A stretch of 64,000 nt of DNA from NCBI RefSeq assembly GCF_000402035.1, contig NC_021294.1:930001-994000 (forward strand). Reading direction: 5' to 3'. Under the pieces are notes generated by a model that had not been told where the DNA came from, searched no databases, and worked only from the letters and a program-made list of their open reading frames with translations. The stretch comes from Caballeronia insecticola. GTDB taxonomy: Bacteria; Pseudomonadota; Gammaproteobacteria; Burkholderiales; Burkholderiaceae. The position numbers and the translations under genes were made by a program. Below, piece after piece: positions 23,588 through 32,543 of the stretch; position 1 is the first letter of the stretch; each line of letters starts with the position of its first letter.

Positions 23588-24598
23588 TCAAGCCGTCACA
23601 TCGTTGTGGAAAATGGTTCCTGCCTGAGCCGCCCGCGCGCGCTGCACGGCAAGCGTCGCGATGGCGGTGTCCTGCGCGCCGGTGCCGGTCAGATCGCACA
23701 CGGTCACTTCGTCGTCGTTTGCGCGGCCCGGCATCTGCTGCGCGATGACTTGTCCCAGTTCGGCGAAAGCGGCATCGTTAGCGATCACGCCCGCTTCTAT
23801 CGCGTGATGCAGTTCGCCCAGCACGCGCACTTGCTGCAAGCGGTCGCACACGTAACGCGCATTCGCGAGCACATCCGGCGCGAGTTCATTCTTGTGTTCG
23901 GCGTCTGAGCCCATCGCCGTGATGTGCAAACCGGGATGCAGATCGCGTGCGTGAATCAAGGGCTCGCGGCTCGGTGTCGTCGTGATGGCGATGTCCGCGT
24001 GCCTGAGCGCGCGATGCACGCTGTCGGCGATTTCGCAACGCAGACCTTCGGCTTCGCAATCGCGTGCGTATTGCTGTGCCCGTTCGCGTTCGCGTGCATA
24101 CACCGTCACATGATCGATGTCGCGCACGAGACGCAACGCCTTCAGTTGCAGACGCGCCTGCTCGCCCGCGCCGATGATCGCCACGCGCTTCGCATCCTTG
24201 CGCGCGAGCCAGCGCGATGCAACCGCGCCCGCTGCCGCAGTGCGCACGGCGGTGAGATAACCGCTGTCGAGCAACACGGCTTCGGTCAGGCCCGTACGTG
24301 CGGACAACACGAGCATCAGGCCATTGAGGCTTGGCAGACCAAGCGAGGGATTCTTGAAGAAGCCGGGGCTCACCTTGATCGCGAAGCTCGGAAAGCGCGG
24401 CAAATAAGCGGTTTTTACGTCGACTTCGCCCGCATGCTCGGGGATGTCGAGACGCAGGATCGGCGGCATCGCGACAGCTTCGGTCGCAAGCGATTTAAAC
24501 GCGGCTTCGACCTGTTCGATCGCGTCGAGATCGAGCGGCACGAGTCGGCGCAGTTGCGCTTGCCCGAGCAATACCGTGGATTGATCGATAAAAGACAT
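23588..24598 (-). CDS. eutC: EutC, ornithine-cyclodeaminase-like protein of hydroxyectoine use
   Basis: A 336-residue mu-crystallin/ornithine cyclodeaminase family protein. The NAD-binding motif is IGAGEQARLQLKAL near residue 135, and AIKVSPGFFKNP and the GLMLVLSARTGLTEAVLLD block are typical. In ectoine clusters EutC acts with EutA and EutB to convert 5-hydroxyectoine to ectoine or a related intermediate. It starts 4 bp after the eutB stop; a TTG further upstream in frame is less likely. The DoeA start follows 11 bp beyond its stop. Confidence 0.9.
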   Translation of the reverse strand: MSFIDQSTVLLGQAQLRRLVPLDLDAIEQVEAAFKSLATEAVAMPPILRLDIPEHAGEVDVKTAYLPRFPSFAIKVSPGFFKNPSLGLPSLNGLMLVLSARTGLTEAVLLDSGYLTAVRTAAAGAVASRWLARKDAKRVAIIGAGEQARLQLKALRLVRDIDHVTVYARERERAQQYARDCEAEGLRCEIADSVHRALRHADIAITTTPSREPLIHARDLHPGLHITAMGSDAEHKNELAPDVLANARYVCDRLQQVRVLGELHHAIEAGVIANDAAFAELGQVIAQQMPGRANDDEVTVCDLTGTGAQDTAIATLAVQRARAAQAGTIFHNDVTA

Positions 24599-24602
24599 GG
24601 TT

Positions 24603-25568
24603 TCAGGCGGCTCCAATCAGGCGGCGATGCGTTTCGATATCGATGTTGCTGCCGCTCACGACAATGACGATCGGCCCGCCGCGCACGTCGATCGCGCCAT
24701 CGAGCAAGGCCGCCATGCCGACTGCGGCCGCGCCTTCGACCACGAGCCGCTCTTCGCGATACGCATGCACGATGCCGCGCGCGATCGACACTTCGTCGAG
24801 CAACACGACTTCATCGATGAGTTCACGCGTCATCGCGAACGTGTGCCGGTTTTCCAGACCGATGCCGCCGCCGAGCGAATCGGCGAGCGTTTCGAGTTCA
24901 TCGACGAACACGGGCTTGCCCGCTGCGAGACTCGCATGCATGGCCGCGCCGCGCTCCATGGAGACGCCGATCATCTTTATGTCGGGGCGGAGATTCTTTG
25001 CTGCAAACGCGACGCCGCTGAACAGGCCGCCGCCTGACAACGGCACGACGATGCTCGCCGTATCCGGCAGCGCTTCGAAAATTTCAAGGCCGATGGTGGC
25101 CTGCCCCGCGATCACGCGTTCATCATCGAAAGGCGGCACGAACGCATAACCTTCGTCGCGCACGAGTCGCTGTGCTTCGAGTTGCGCATCGTCCTGACTC
25201 TTTCCGCAGATGACCACACGCGCGCCGAGCGCGGCCACTGCATCGACCTTGTTCTGCGGCACGAGCGAAGACATACACACGGCCGCTTCGATGCCGAGCG
25301 AATGTGCCGCATGCGCGACAGCGCGGCCGTGATTGCCCGTCGATGCCGTGACCACACGCGTGCAGCCATCCGCGGCAAGTTGTGCGAGCGCATTCGTCGC
25401 TCCTCGCAACTTGAAGCTTCCGGTGGGCTGCAGCGTTTCGAGCTTCAGATGAACGGGCACGCCCGCGATGCGCGACAACGACGCCGACTGAACGAGCGGT
25501 GTAACGATCGCGCGCCCTTCGATGCGCTGGCGGGCGCGATAGACATCGGCGAGCGTGAGTGTGGACAT
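24603..25568 (-). CDS. eutB: EutB, threonine-dehydratase-like enzyme of hydroxyectoine use
   Basis: A 321-residue PLP fold-type II enzyme like threonine dehydratase. The PLP lysine is K53 in GSFKLRGA. The phosphate-binding glycine loop is PLSGGGLFSG near residue 178, and STGNHGRAVAHAA is the Asn loop. It is the first gene of the catabolic operon and lies 80 bp after the enuR stop, with two repeated TTGTCCTA-type motifs in between. In known clusters eutA precedes eutB; here it does not. Confidence 0.9.
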   Translation of the reverse strand: MSTLTLADVYRARQRIEGRAIVTPLVQSASLSRIAGVPVHLKLETLQPTGSFKLRGATNALAQLAADGCTRVVTASTGNHGRAVAHAAHSLGIEAAVCMSSLVPQNKVDAVAALGARVVICGKSQDDAQLEAQRLVRDEGYAFVPPFDDERVIAGQATIGLEIFEALPDTASIVVPLSGGGLFSGVAFAAKNLRPDIKMIGVSMERGAAMHASLAAGKPVFVDELETLADSLGGGIGLENRHTFAMTRELIDEVVLLDEVSIARGIVHAYREERLVVEGAAAVGMAALLDGAIDVRGGPIVIVVSGSNIDIETHRRLIGAA

Positions 25569-25610
25569 GAGCGTCTGAGTGGCATATCGAGTAACGATGC
25601 AACCCAGTCT

Positions 25611-25643
25611 AATGTCCTAAAAAATCGTTTTCGATTGTCCTAG
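25611..25643. promoter_or_regulatory. Candidate EnuR operator before eutB (two direct repeats)
   Basis: AATGTCCTAA (25611-25620) and ATTGTCCTAG (25634-25643) repeat in the same orientation 23 bp apart, about two helical turns. An identical ATTGTCCTAG lies in the enuR-ehuB gap. MocR-type regulators typically bind such spaced direct repeats. Confidence 0.55.
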
Positions 25644-25648
25644 TTCAT

Positions 25649-27082
25649 TTAGTTGAAGTCATGCACGTGCGGGAATTGCTCGAACACTTCGCGGATCGTC
25701 TGCACGGCCGTGCGGAACGTGTTCTCGCCGACTTCAGCGCCCACGCAAAGCCGCACCGCATTCGGCCGCACTGCGCCGCGCACGAGAAACGGATCCGGCG
25801 ATGTCACCGCGATATTGCGATTGCGCAGTTCGCGCACGATGCGCTCGGCTTCCCATTCGTCGGGCACGCGCAGCCATGCAGATAACGCATTCGGATGCGA
25901 GCCGAGCACGTAATCGCTCAGCACTTCGCGCACGACGCGTTGCCGCGCCGCGAGCCGCTCGCGCTGAATCTGCACGAGCCGCTCGGCCGTGCCGTCCATG
26001 ATCCAGCGCGCGGTGACTTCGGCAATCGGCGATGTCGCCATCCAACTGCTCACGCGCAGAACGCTCTCCGCGCGCAATGCGAGCCTGCGCGGCACCGTCA
26101 TGAAGCCGGTACGCAAGCCGCTCAGCACGGACTTCGTCATGCTCGTGCAATAGAACGCCAGCTCCGGAATCAGGCTTGCAATGGGCGTTTGCGCTTTCGC
26201 GGGCAGCGCGCCGTAGACATCGTCCTCGATCACGTACACGCCATAACGCTCCGCAATACGCGCAATCGCGCGACGGCGGGAATCGGTCATCAATGCGACG
26301 GTCGGATTGTTCAGTGTCGGCGTGCAGACGAGTGCGCTCACACGCTCGCTGTCGCAGACTTCTTCGAAGTGCTCAGGGCGGATGCCGTGCTCGTCAATCT
26401 CAAGGCCTTTGAGCGTAAACCCCAGTACGTTCGCCGAGCCGATCACGCCGTGATCCGTGAGGCTTTCGCACAGCACGGTATCGCCCGGCCCGACAATCGA
26501 TGCGAGCGCGAGAAAGATGCCGTGCGCCGCGCCGTTCGTAACGAGCAGCGTCTCCACGCTCGCCGGCATGTTGAGCGACGCGAGCCATGCGACACCCGCC
26601 TGCCGATGATGCTCGAAGCCCGCGATAGGCCGGAACGCGCGTATCCACGGCTGATCCTCGATGGTCGAGAGCGTCGCGCAGACCTTGCGCCACATCGCGT
26701 CATGCTCGGGCGTATGGACGATGCGCGCAATCGAGAAATCGACGACAGAGCGTTCGGCCGTATCCAGCATGTAATTGGACATGGTCTCGGTCACGCGCGC
26801 CGAGACGAAGCTGCCGCGCCCGACTTCGCAGCGGATCAGCCCTTGCCGTTCGAGTTCCTTGTACGCATTGGTGACGGTCTGCACGCTGATCGCAAGGTCC
26901 GCGGCAACTTCGCGCTGCGGCGGCAGACGCGCGCCTGAAGCGAGCGCACCGCTTTCGATATCGGCGGCCATCGCCTTCACGAGCCGCTTGTATTTGGATT
27001 GCACGCCTTGCACGGTGCGCACGGCGTCGCGCCATCGTTCATTCACTGAGTGGTTCCTCTTAAGCCGGATTGCATGCGCCAT
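25649..27082 (-). CDS. enuR: EnuR, MocR/GntR-type regulator of ectoine use
   Basis: A 477-residue MocR regulator. The GntR winged helix spans about residues 30-95 (LPPQREVAADLAISVQTVTN), and an aminotransferase-like domain that carries PLP covers about 125-470. The PLP lysine is K317 (CTSMTKSVLSGLRTGF), with the ring aspartate in VIEDDVYGALP. EnuR represses ectoine uptake and degradation genes. It is relieved when the pathway intermediates N-acetyl-diaminobutyrate or diaminobutyrate react with its PLP. It sits between the divergent ehuBCDA operon and the co-directional eut/doe operon, with candidate operators on both sides. Confidence 0.93.
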   Translation of the reverse strand: MAHAIRLKRNHSVNERWRDAVRTVQGVQSKYKRLVKAMAADIESGALASGARLPPQREVAADLAISVQTVTNAYKELERQGLIRCEVGRGSFVSARVTETMSNYMLDTAERSVVDFSIARIVHTPEHDAMWRKVCATLSTIEDQPWIRAFRPIAGFEHHRQAGVAWLASLNMPASVETLLVTNGAAHGIFLALASIVGPGDTVLCESLTDHGVIGSANVLGFTLKGLEIDEHGIRPEHFEEVCDSERVSALVCTPTLNNPTVALMTDSRRRAIARIAERYGVYVIEDDVYGALPAKAQTPIASLIPELAFYCTSMTKSVLSGLRTGFMTVPRRLALRAESVLRVSSWMATSPIAEVTARWIMDGTAERLVQIQRERLAARQRVVREVLSDYVLGSHPNALSAWLRVPDEWEAERIVRELRNRNIAVTSPDPFLVRGAVRPNAVRLCVGAEVGENTFRTAVQTIREVFEQFPHVHDFN

Positions 27083-27109
27083 AGTGGCGCAAAAGCGCGC
27101 CTGAAAATA

Positions 27110-27133
27110 ATTGTCCTAGAGCAATCGGAACAA
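27110..27133. promoter_or_regulatory. Candidate EnuR operator in the enuR-ehuB gap
   Basis: ATTGTCCTAG at 27110-27119 is identical to a copy before eutB. With GGAACAA at 27127-27133 it forms an imperfect inverted repeat, TTGTCC-N10-GGAACAA. It lies 28 bp upstream of the enuR start, and 148 bp before the ehuB start. Confidence 0.5.
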
Positions 27134-27280
27134 ATATATGGCTTTGTATTCTGCATTCGTGGCTGCGCTCCGAACCGCTGAAATGCCCTGCGGAATAAGG
27201 GTTTTCTCGGGCTCGCTCATATCGCGGCCAGCTAGCGCCTTAACCGACCACGCTTGAAAAACCATCACTACGGAAACGAT

Positions 27281-28135
27281 ATGAAGACGAAAAGACTGTC
27301 TGGAATGCTGGCAGCGGCGTGCGTCGCGGCGACGAGCCTTGTCGCCTACACCGCGAGTGCGAGCGCGGAAACCACGTTGCAGCGCATTCAACGCACCGGC
27401 GAGGTGCGCATCGGCTACGCGAACGAAACGCCCTTCGCCTATACGACGCCCGATGGCACCGTGACCGGCGAATCGCCCGAGATCGCGAAGAAAGTGTTTG
27501 CCAAGCTCGGCGTGAAAAAGGTCGATGCGGTGCTAACCGAATGGGGCGCGCTGATTCCGGGCCTCAAGGCCGGGCGCTTCGACGTGATTGCGGCGGGCAT
27601 GTACATCACGCCGGAACGTTGCAAGCAAGTGGCGTTCGCCGATCCGCAATACCAGATTCCCGACACGCTGCTGACCATGAAAGGCAACCCGAAGAATCTG
27701 CACAGCTATGCCGATGTCGCCAAGCAACCGGACACGAAACTTGCTGTGATGGCGGGTACGGCAGAACTCGGCTATGCACGTCAGGCCGGTATCAAGGATG
27801 ACCAGATTCTTCAGGTGCCGGATACCACCGCGCAATTGCAGGCCGTGCGCGCGCGTCGTGCAGATGCAGCCGTCGGCACTGCCTTGACGATGAAAGGGCT
27901 CGCCACGAAAGGCGGCGCTCAAGTGGAAGCGGTCAGCCAGTTCAACGACGACCCGAAACATACCGGCTATGGCGCGCTCGCGTTCCGTCCCGAAGATGCC
28001 GATCTGCGCGATGCCGTGAACAAGGAACTGCATCAGTGGCTCGGCACGGACGATCATATGAAGACGGTCGGCCCGTTCGGCTTCGACAAGACCAACCTGA
28101 CGACGAAGAAAGCGCCTGAACTGTGCGCGGGTTAA
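27281..28135 (+). CDS. ehuB: EhuB, ectoine/hydroxyectoine-binding periplasmic protein
   Basis: A 284-residue SBP_bac_3 binding protein with a Sec signal peptide (cleavage near TASASA/ETTLQ, residue 29). Ligand-pocket regions GYANETPFAYTTPDGT and AGMYITPERCKQVAFADPQY match EhuB-type receptors. It captures ectoines for the ABC importer encoded directly downstream. The ATG at 27281 gives a normal signal peptide; an ATG 27 bp upstream is less suitable. It is the first gene of ehuBCDA, divergent from enuR. Confidence 0.9.
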   Translation: MKTKRLSGMLAAACVAATSLVAYTASASAETTLQRIQRTGEVRIGYANETPFAYTTPDGTVTGESPEIAKKVFAKLGVKKVDAVLTEWGALIPGLKAGRFDVIAAGMYITPERCKQVAFADPQYQIPDTLLTMKGNPKNLHSYADVAKQPDTKLAVMAGTAELGYARQAGIKDDQILQVPDTTAQLQAVRARRADAAVGTALTMKGLATKGGAQVEAVSQFNDDPKHTGYGALAFRPEDADLRDAVNKELHQWLGTDDHMKTVGPFGFDKTNLTTKKAPELCAG

Positions 28136-28185
28136 GCGAAGCACGTTAGCGATGCGCAGCGTTCATCAACTTGCGAGGAAGCGTC

Positions 28186-28869
28186 ATGAGTGACCTCAAT
28201 GAGCTATTGCCCCTGATGATGAAGGGCACGCTCGTCACGATCCAGATCGCGGTCATCAGCATTCTGCTCGCGATCGTCATGGCGAGCGTTGCGACCGCGC
28301 TGCGCGCAGCGCCCTATCGCGTCGTGCGCTGGGCCGGCAACGTGTATGTCGAAGTGTTTCGCGGCACGTCGCTGCTCGTGCAGTTGTTCTGGCTCTTCTT
28401 CGTGCTGCCGCTGCCGCCCTTCAACGTGCAACTGACGCCCTTTACGGTCGCCATCGTCGGACTGGGGTTGCATTACGGCGCCTATGGCTCGGAGATTCTG
28501 CGCGGCGCGCTGCGTTCGGTGCCGGGCGGGCAATACGAAGCGGCGCTCGCGCTGAACATGCCGGCGTCGGCGCGGCTACGTCGCGTCGTACTGCCGCAGG
28601 CGATGATCAACGCGCTGCCGCCCGCAACCAACCTGATGATCGAGCTTATCAAAGGCACCTCGCTCGTCTCGCTGATCACATTGTCCGATCTCACGTTCCG
28701 CGCGCGCCAGCTCGACGAATCGACCTTCAAAACCGCGGAAATCTTCGGGCTTACGCTCCTCATTTACTTCGTGCTTGCGCAGGCGGTCGTCGCCGTGATG
28801 CGCGTGTTCGAGCGGCGCGTGAGCAGCCATGTCGCGGTTCGCCGCACCCTTCCGAGGGCCGCGTCATGA
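28186..28869 (+). CDS. ehuC: EhuC, ABC permease for ectoine
   Basis: A 227-residue HisM/ArtQ-type permease with about five membrane helices. The coupling-helix EAA-type loop is YEAALALNMPASARLRRVVLPQA. GAGGAA five bases upstream fixes the start at 28186. Its stop overlaps the ehuD start (ATGA), so the two permeases are translated together as a heterodimer. Confidence 0.9.
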   Translation: MSDLNELLPLMMKGTLVTIQIAVISILLAIVMASVATALRAAPYRVVRWAGNVYVEVFRGTSLLVQLFWLFFVLPLPPFNVQLTPFTVAIVGLGLHYGAYGSEILRGALRSVPGGQYEAALALNMPASARLRRVVLPQAMINALPPATNLMIELIKGTSLVSLITLSDLTFRARQLDESTFKTAEIFGLTLLIYFVLAQAVVAVMRVFERRVSSHVAVRRTLPRAAS

Positions 28870-29534
28870 CATCGCTCGGTCAGCTTTTCGATGTGAACTA
28901 TGCGCTGCATATCCTGCCCGAACTCGCGCGCGCGGCGATCTATACCATCGGCATCACGCTCGTCGGCTTTGCGATTGCACTCGTGCTCGGCCTCGTGCTC
29001 GCGATCATGCGACGCAGCGAATTCGCGCCCGTCGCGAAGACAACCGCGCTCTTCATCGAGTTCATTCGCAGCACGCCGCTGCTGATCCAGGTCTATGTGC
29101 TGTTCTATGTCGCACCGCTGTACGGCCTCACGATGTCCGCGCTGACGGCGGGCACGCTGGGCATCGCGGTGCATTACGCGTGCTATGTGTCCGAGGTGTA
29201 TCGCGCGGGACTGAACGGCGTCGCGCGCGGACAGTGGGAAGCGTCGTGCGCGCTGTCGCTTTCGCCGTGGCGCACCTATACCGGCGTGGTCTTGCCGCAG
29301 GCCATTCGTCCGGTGATTCCCGCGCTCGGCAACTACCTCGTCGCGATGTTCAAGGACACGCCGGTGCTTTCCGCGATCACTGTCGTCGAACTGATGCAGC
29401 AGGCGAAGAACATCGGCTCGGAAACGTTTCGCTATCTCGAACCGATCACGATGACCGGCATCTTCTTTCTCCTGATCAGCGTGACGTTCGCCTCGGGCGT
29501 GCGTCATCTCGAACGGCGCGTGAGGCTGCCATGA
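28866..29534 (+). CDS. ehuD: EhuD, ABC permease for ectoine
   Basis: A 222-residue amino-acid-type ABC permease. The EAA loop is WEASCALSLSPWRTYTGVVL and the N-terminal signature is IEFIRSTPLLIQVYVLFYV. It overlaps ehuC by four bases and partners it in the membrane. The ATPase gene follows after 73 bp. Confidence 0.9.
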   Translation: MTSLGQLFDVNYALHILPELARAAIYTIGITLVGFAIALVLGLVLAIMRRSEFAPVAKTTALFIEFIRSTPLLIQVYVLFYVAPLYGLTMSALTAGTLGIAVHYACYVSEVYRAGLNGVARGQWEASCALSLSPWRTYTGVVLPQAIRPVIPALGNYLVAMFKDTPVLSAITVVELMQQAKNIGSETFRYLEPITMTGIFFLLISVTFASGVRHLERRVRLP

Positions 29535-29607
29535 TCGCGCGGCTTGTCACTTCAATCATATCGACCCCGCTGGACGGCGCACGGTAATGCAACTCGAGGA
29601 GCAGCAG

Positions 29608-30432
29608 ATGAAACGAGATCTCGACCCCGCGCTCGGCGCTGCGGCGGAGCAGAACGCGAACACGCCGATGGTGCGTTTTCGCAACGTCACCAAACGCTAT
29701 GGCGCGCTCACCGTGCTCGACGGCCTCGATCTCGATATCGCACGCAACGAGAAGGTGGCGATCATCGGGCCGAGCGGCTCGGGCAAATCCACGCTTCTGC
29801 GCGTGCTGATGACGCTCGATCCGCTGACTGACGGCGTGATCGAAGTGGATGGCGAGCCGCTCACGCACGAGATGCGCGGCGGCAAGCTCGTGCCCGCATC
29901 GCCGCGGCATGTGCGCGAGGTGCGCAGCAAGATCGGCATGGTGTTCCAGAGCTTCAATCTGTTCCCGCACATGACGGCGCTGCACAACACGATCGAAGCG
30001 CCCATGAGCGTGCTCGGCATGTCGAAGAAGGAAGCGACCGAGCGTGCGCGCGAATTGCTCTCGCTCGTCGGACTGTCGGAGAAGTGCGATCACTATCCGT
30101 CGCAGTTATCGGGCGGGCAACAGCAGCGTGTGGCCATTGCACGCGCGCTCGCGATGCGCCCGAAGATCATGTTGTTCGATGAAGTGACTTCGGCACTCGA
30201 TCCCGAACTGTGCGGCGAAGTGCTCAACGTGATACGCAGGCTCGGCGCGGAGCATGACCTCACGATGTTGATGGTCACGCACCAGATGGGCTTCGCGAAG
30301 GACTTCGCCGATCGAGTGTGTTTCTTTTCGCAGGGCAAGATTATCGAGCAGGCGCCGCCGCAACAGTTCTTCTCCGCGCCGCAGCATGAACGCACGAAGC
30401 AGTTTCTGCGCGCTGTGACGGAAGCGCTCTGA
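29608..30432 (+). CDS. ehuA: EhuA, ABC ATPase for ectoine
   Basis: A 274-residue polar-amino-acid ABC ATPase. Walker A is G-P-S-G-S-G-K-S-T at residues 54-62, the signature LSGGQQQR is near 168 and Walker B is MLFDEVTSALD. GAGGAG sets the start at 29608; an ATG at 29587 has no ribosome site. A short insert after LTHEMRGGKLVPASPRHVRE matches the EhuA/GlnQ-like branch. It completes ehuBCDA. Confidence 0.91.
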   Translation: MKRDLDPALGAAAEQNANTPMVRFRNVTKRYGALTVLDGLDLDIARNEKVAIIGPSGSGKSTLLRVLMTLDPLTDGVIEVDGEPLTHEMRGGKLVPASPRHVREVRSKIGMVFQSFNLFPHMTALHNTIEAPMSVLGMSKKEATERARELLSLVGLSEKCDHYPSQLSGGQQQRVAIARALAMRPKIMLFDEVTSALDPELCGEVLNVIRRLGAEHDLTMLMVTHQMGFAKDFADRVCFFSQGKIIEQAPPQQFFSAPQHERTKQFLRAVTEAL

Positions 30433-30507
30433 TCGGCTTTAAGCGCGCGGTCCGATAATTGCTGCCCGCTTTCCGTATGGCGAGTGCTTTAGCCAACGGA
30501 GAATGCG

Positions 30508-32070
30508 ATGTCCCCCACCCTGCATAAAGTCGCGCGCTTTGCGGACCTGTCCGCCGAGCGCGGCACGCGCGTGCGCGTTCAAGGCGACGACAAAGACGCA
30601 AAAGAAATCCCTATTCTGCTGATCCGCGACGGCGATGCCGTGCGCGCCTATACCGCCGATTGTCCGCACGCGGGCGGCCCGCTCGAAGAAGGCGCAATCT
30701 GCAACGGACGCATCGTGTGCCCATGGCATAAGGGCACGTTCGACGTGCGCGACGGAAGTCTCGTCGAGCCGCCGCCATTGAAAGCACTGACACGCTACGA
30801 CGCATCGATCAAAGACGGCGATGTCTATGTGTCCTTGCAGCCCGTCGAGGACAGCGCGCCTGCAGCAACGTCGCCGGGCAAAGACAAGACCATGCTGATC
30901 GTCGGCGCGGGCGCGGCGGGTGCGGCGGCATGTGCCGCGTTGCGTGAAGCGGGCTTCGATGGACGCATCGTGCTTGCCGGTAATGATGCGCGCGAGCCGT
31001 ACGATCGCACGTCGCTCAGCAAGTTCACGCTCGCCGGCGACCTGCCGCCCGACGACGTGCCGCCGCTGCTCGATCCCGACTTCTTCGAGAAGCACGCTAT
31101 CGACCGTATCGAATCGCAAGCCGTGAGACTCGATGCAAAGGACAAGCACGCCGAACTCGCCGATGGCACGAAGATCGATTACGATGCCGCGCTCGTCTGC
31201 ACGGGCGGCACGCCGAAAACGCTCCGCATTCCCGGCGGAAATCTCCAACATGTTCATCTCTTGCGCACTCGCGACGATGCCCGCGCGATCCTCGCCTCGC
31301 TCGAAGGACGCAAGCGCGTCGTGATCGTTGGCGCGAGTTTCATCGGCATGGAAGTGGCTTCTTGTCTGAGGAAGCGCAAACTGGATGTGACCATCGTCGC
31401 GCCGGGCAAAGTGCCTTTCGCGAAGCAGTTCGGCGAGCGCATCGGCGAAATGTTCAAGCGGCTGCATGAGAAGAACGGCGTCGTGTTTCGTATGAATGCG
31501 CGCGTCAGTGCATTGCGCGGCGGCAATGCCGTGCGCGAAGTGTTACTCGAATCCGGCGAGAAGATCGCGGCGGATGTGGTGATCGCGGGAACGGGCGTCG
31601 AACCGGCGACTCATTTCCTGTCGGGTGTCCCGCTCGAAGACGACGGCGGCCTGACCGTCGACTCCGGCATGCTTGCCGCGCCCTCGCTCTACGCAGCCGG
31701 CGATATCGCGCATTTCCCGCTGCCGCACGCAGATGCAAGCGTTCGCATCGAACACTGGCGCGTGGCGCAACAGCATGCGCGCGTCGCCGCGTATAACATG
31801 GCTGGCAGTGCGCGCACTTATGACGGCGTGCCCTATTTCTGGACGTTTCACTACGACAAGACGTTCGATTATCTCGGGCACGTGAAGGAACCGGACAGCA
31901 TCGAGATCGACGGCGATCTGAACGCGCAGCACTTCATCGCCTATTTGATGAAGGATGCGCGCGTAGGCGCGGTGGTCGCGTGCGAATACGACACCGCTGT
32001 GTGCCGTCTCGCCGAAGCGATGCGCGAACCGTTGACGCTCGATGAAGCGCGGCGCATCGCGAACGCGTGA
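30508..32070 (+). CDS. Rieske-FAD NAD(P)H oxidoreductase (ferredoxin-reductase/AIFM3-like)
   Basis: A 520-residue fusion. The N-terminal Rieske [2Fe-2S] domain has ligands C52, H54, C71 and H74 (CPHAGG ... CPWH). A pyridine-nucleotide-disulfide reductase-type module follows, with FAD motif VGAGAAGAAAC at about 132-142, NAD motif VGASFIGMEVAS near 273, and a C-terminal reductase domain. It resembles the reductase of Rieske oxygenase systems and AIF-like proteins. It lies 75 bp after ehuA on the same strand with its own GGAG. It could be part of the ectoine locus or an independent gene. No oxygenase partner is adjacent. Confidence 0.87.
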   Translation: MSPTLHKVARFADLSAERGTRVRVQGDDKDAKEIPILLIRDGDAVRAYTADCPHAGGPLEEGAICNGRIVCPWHKGTFDVRDGSLVEPPPLKALTRYDASIKDGDVYVSLQPVEDSAPAATSPGKDKTMLIVGAGAAGAAACAALREAGFDGRIVLAGNDAREPYDRTSLSKFTLAGDLPPDDVPPLLDPDFFEKHAIDRIESQAVRLDAKDKHAELADGTKIDYDAALVCTGGTPKTLRIPGGNLQHVHLLRTRDDARAILASLEGRKRVVIVGASFIGMEVASCLRKRKLDVTIVAPGKVPFAKQFGERIGEMFKRLHEKNGVVFRMNARVSALRGGNAVREVLLESGEKIAADVVIAGTGVEPATHFLSGVPLEDDGGLTVDSGMLAAPSLYAAGDIAHFPLPHADASVRIEHWRVAQQHARVAAYNMAGSARTYDGVPYFWTFHYDKTFDYLGHVKEPDSIEIDGDLNAQHFIAYLMKDARVGAVVACEYDTAVCRLAEAMREPLTLDEARRIANA

Positions 32071-32088
32071 GCGCAACGAGGACCCAGC

Positions 32089-32478
32089 ATGGCAACGACC
32101 CGCAAAACCACGAAGACGTCAGCGCGCAAAACGTCCGGCGGCAAGCGTCCCAGCACGCGGCAACGGCACGCGCTTGCCGGCAACCGCAAGAAGCCGGCGC
32201 GCAACGCGCATCGCTGGTCGCATCACGTCATGGAAACGAGCGACGCGATGGACATTCAACGCGACATCTTCAAAACCGGCAGCGCGCAGGAAATCGCCGA
32301 TTCGCTCAAGCGTTCATCCACGCGCAGCACGCGTCGCAAAGGCTCGCCGTTTCAATCGGCGATGTCCATGCTCAACTTCTATATCAATCGCGCGGGACGC
32401 AATCTGCCGAAGTCGCGCAAGAGCACGCTGGAACGCGCGAAGAAGCGCTTGCGCGAAGCATTCGGCCGCAAGCCTTGA
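32089..32478 (+). CDS. DUF3175 domain basic protein
   Basis: A 129-residue, very basic protein. The first 40 residues are rich in Lys, Arg, Ser and Thr. The DUF3175 core (RWSHHVMETSDAMDIQRDIF, then IADSLKRSS and SMLNFYINRAGRNL) follows, and a basic tail ends it. The family is unstudied; composition suggests nucleic-acid binding. It starts 18 bp after the Rieske reductase stop and may be read through from it. Confidence 0.85.
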   Translation: MATTRKTTKTSARKTSGGKRPSTRQRHALAGNRKKPARNAHRWSHHVMETSDAMDIQRDIFKTGSAQEIADSLKRSSTRSTRRKGSPFQSAMSMLNFYINRAGRNLPKSRKSTLERAKKRLREAFGRKP

Positions 32479-32510
32479 ATAAAAAAGCGGCCCCGCTCAA
32501 GCGAGGCCGC
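32479..32510 (-). terminator. Terminator of the Q-rich small gene
   Basis: On the minus strand GCGGCCTCGCT pairs with AGCGGGGCCGC (3-nt loop, one mismatch), followed by TTTTTTATT. On the plus strand the same hairpin has no T-run. Confidence 0.75.
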
Positions 32511-32543
32511 GCGCGTTACCTGTATGCGACTACTTCAAGACGA

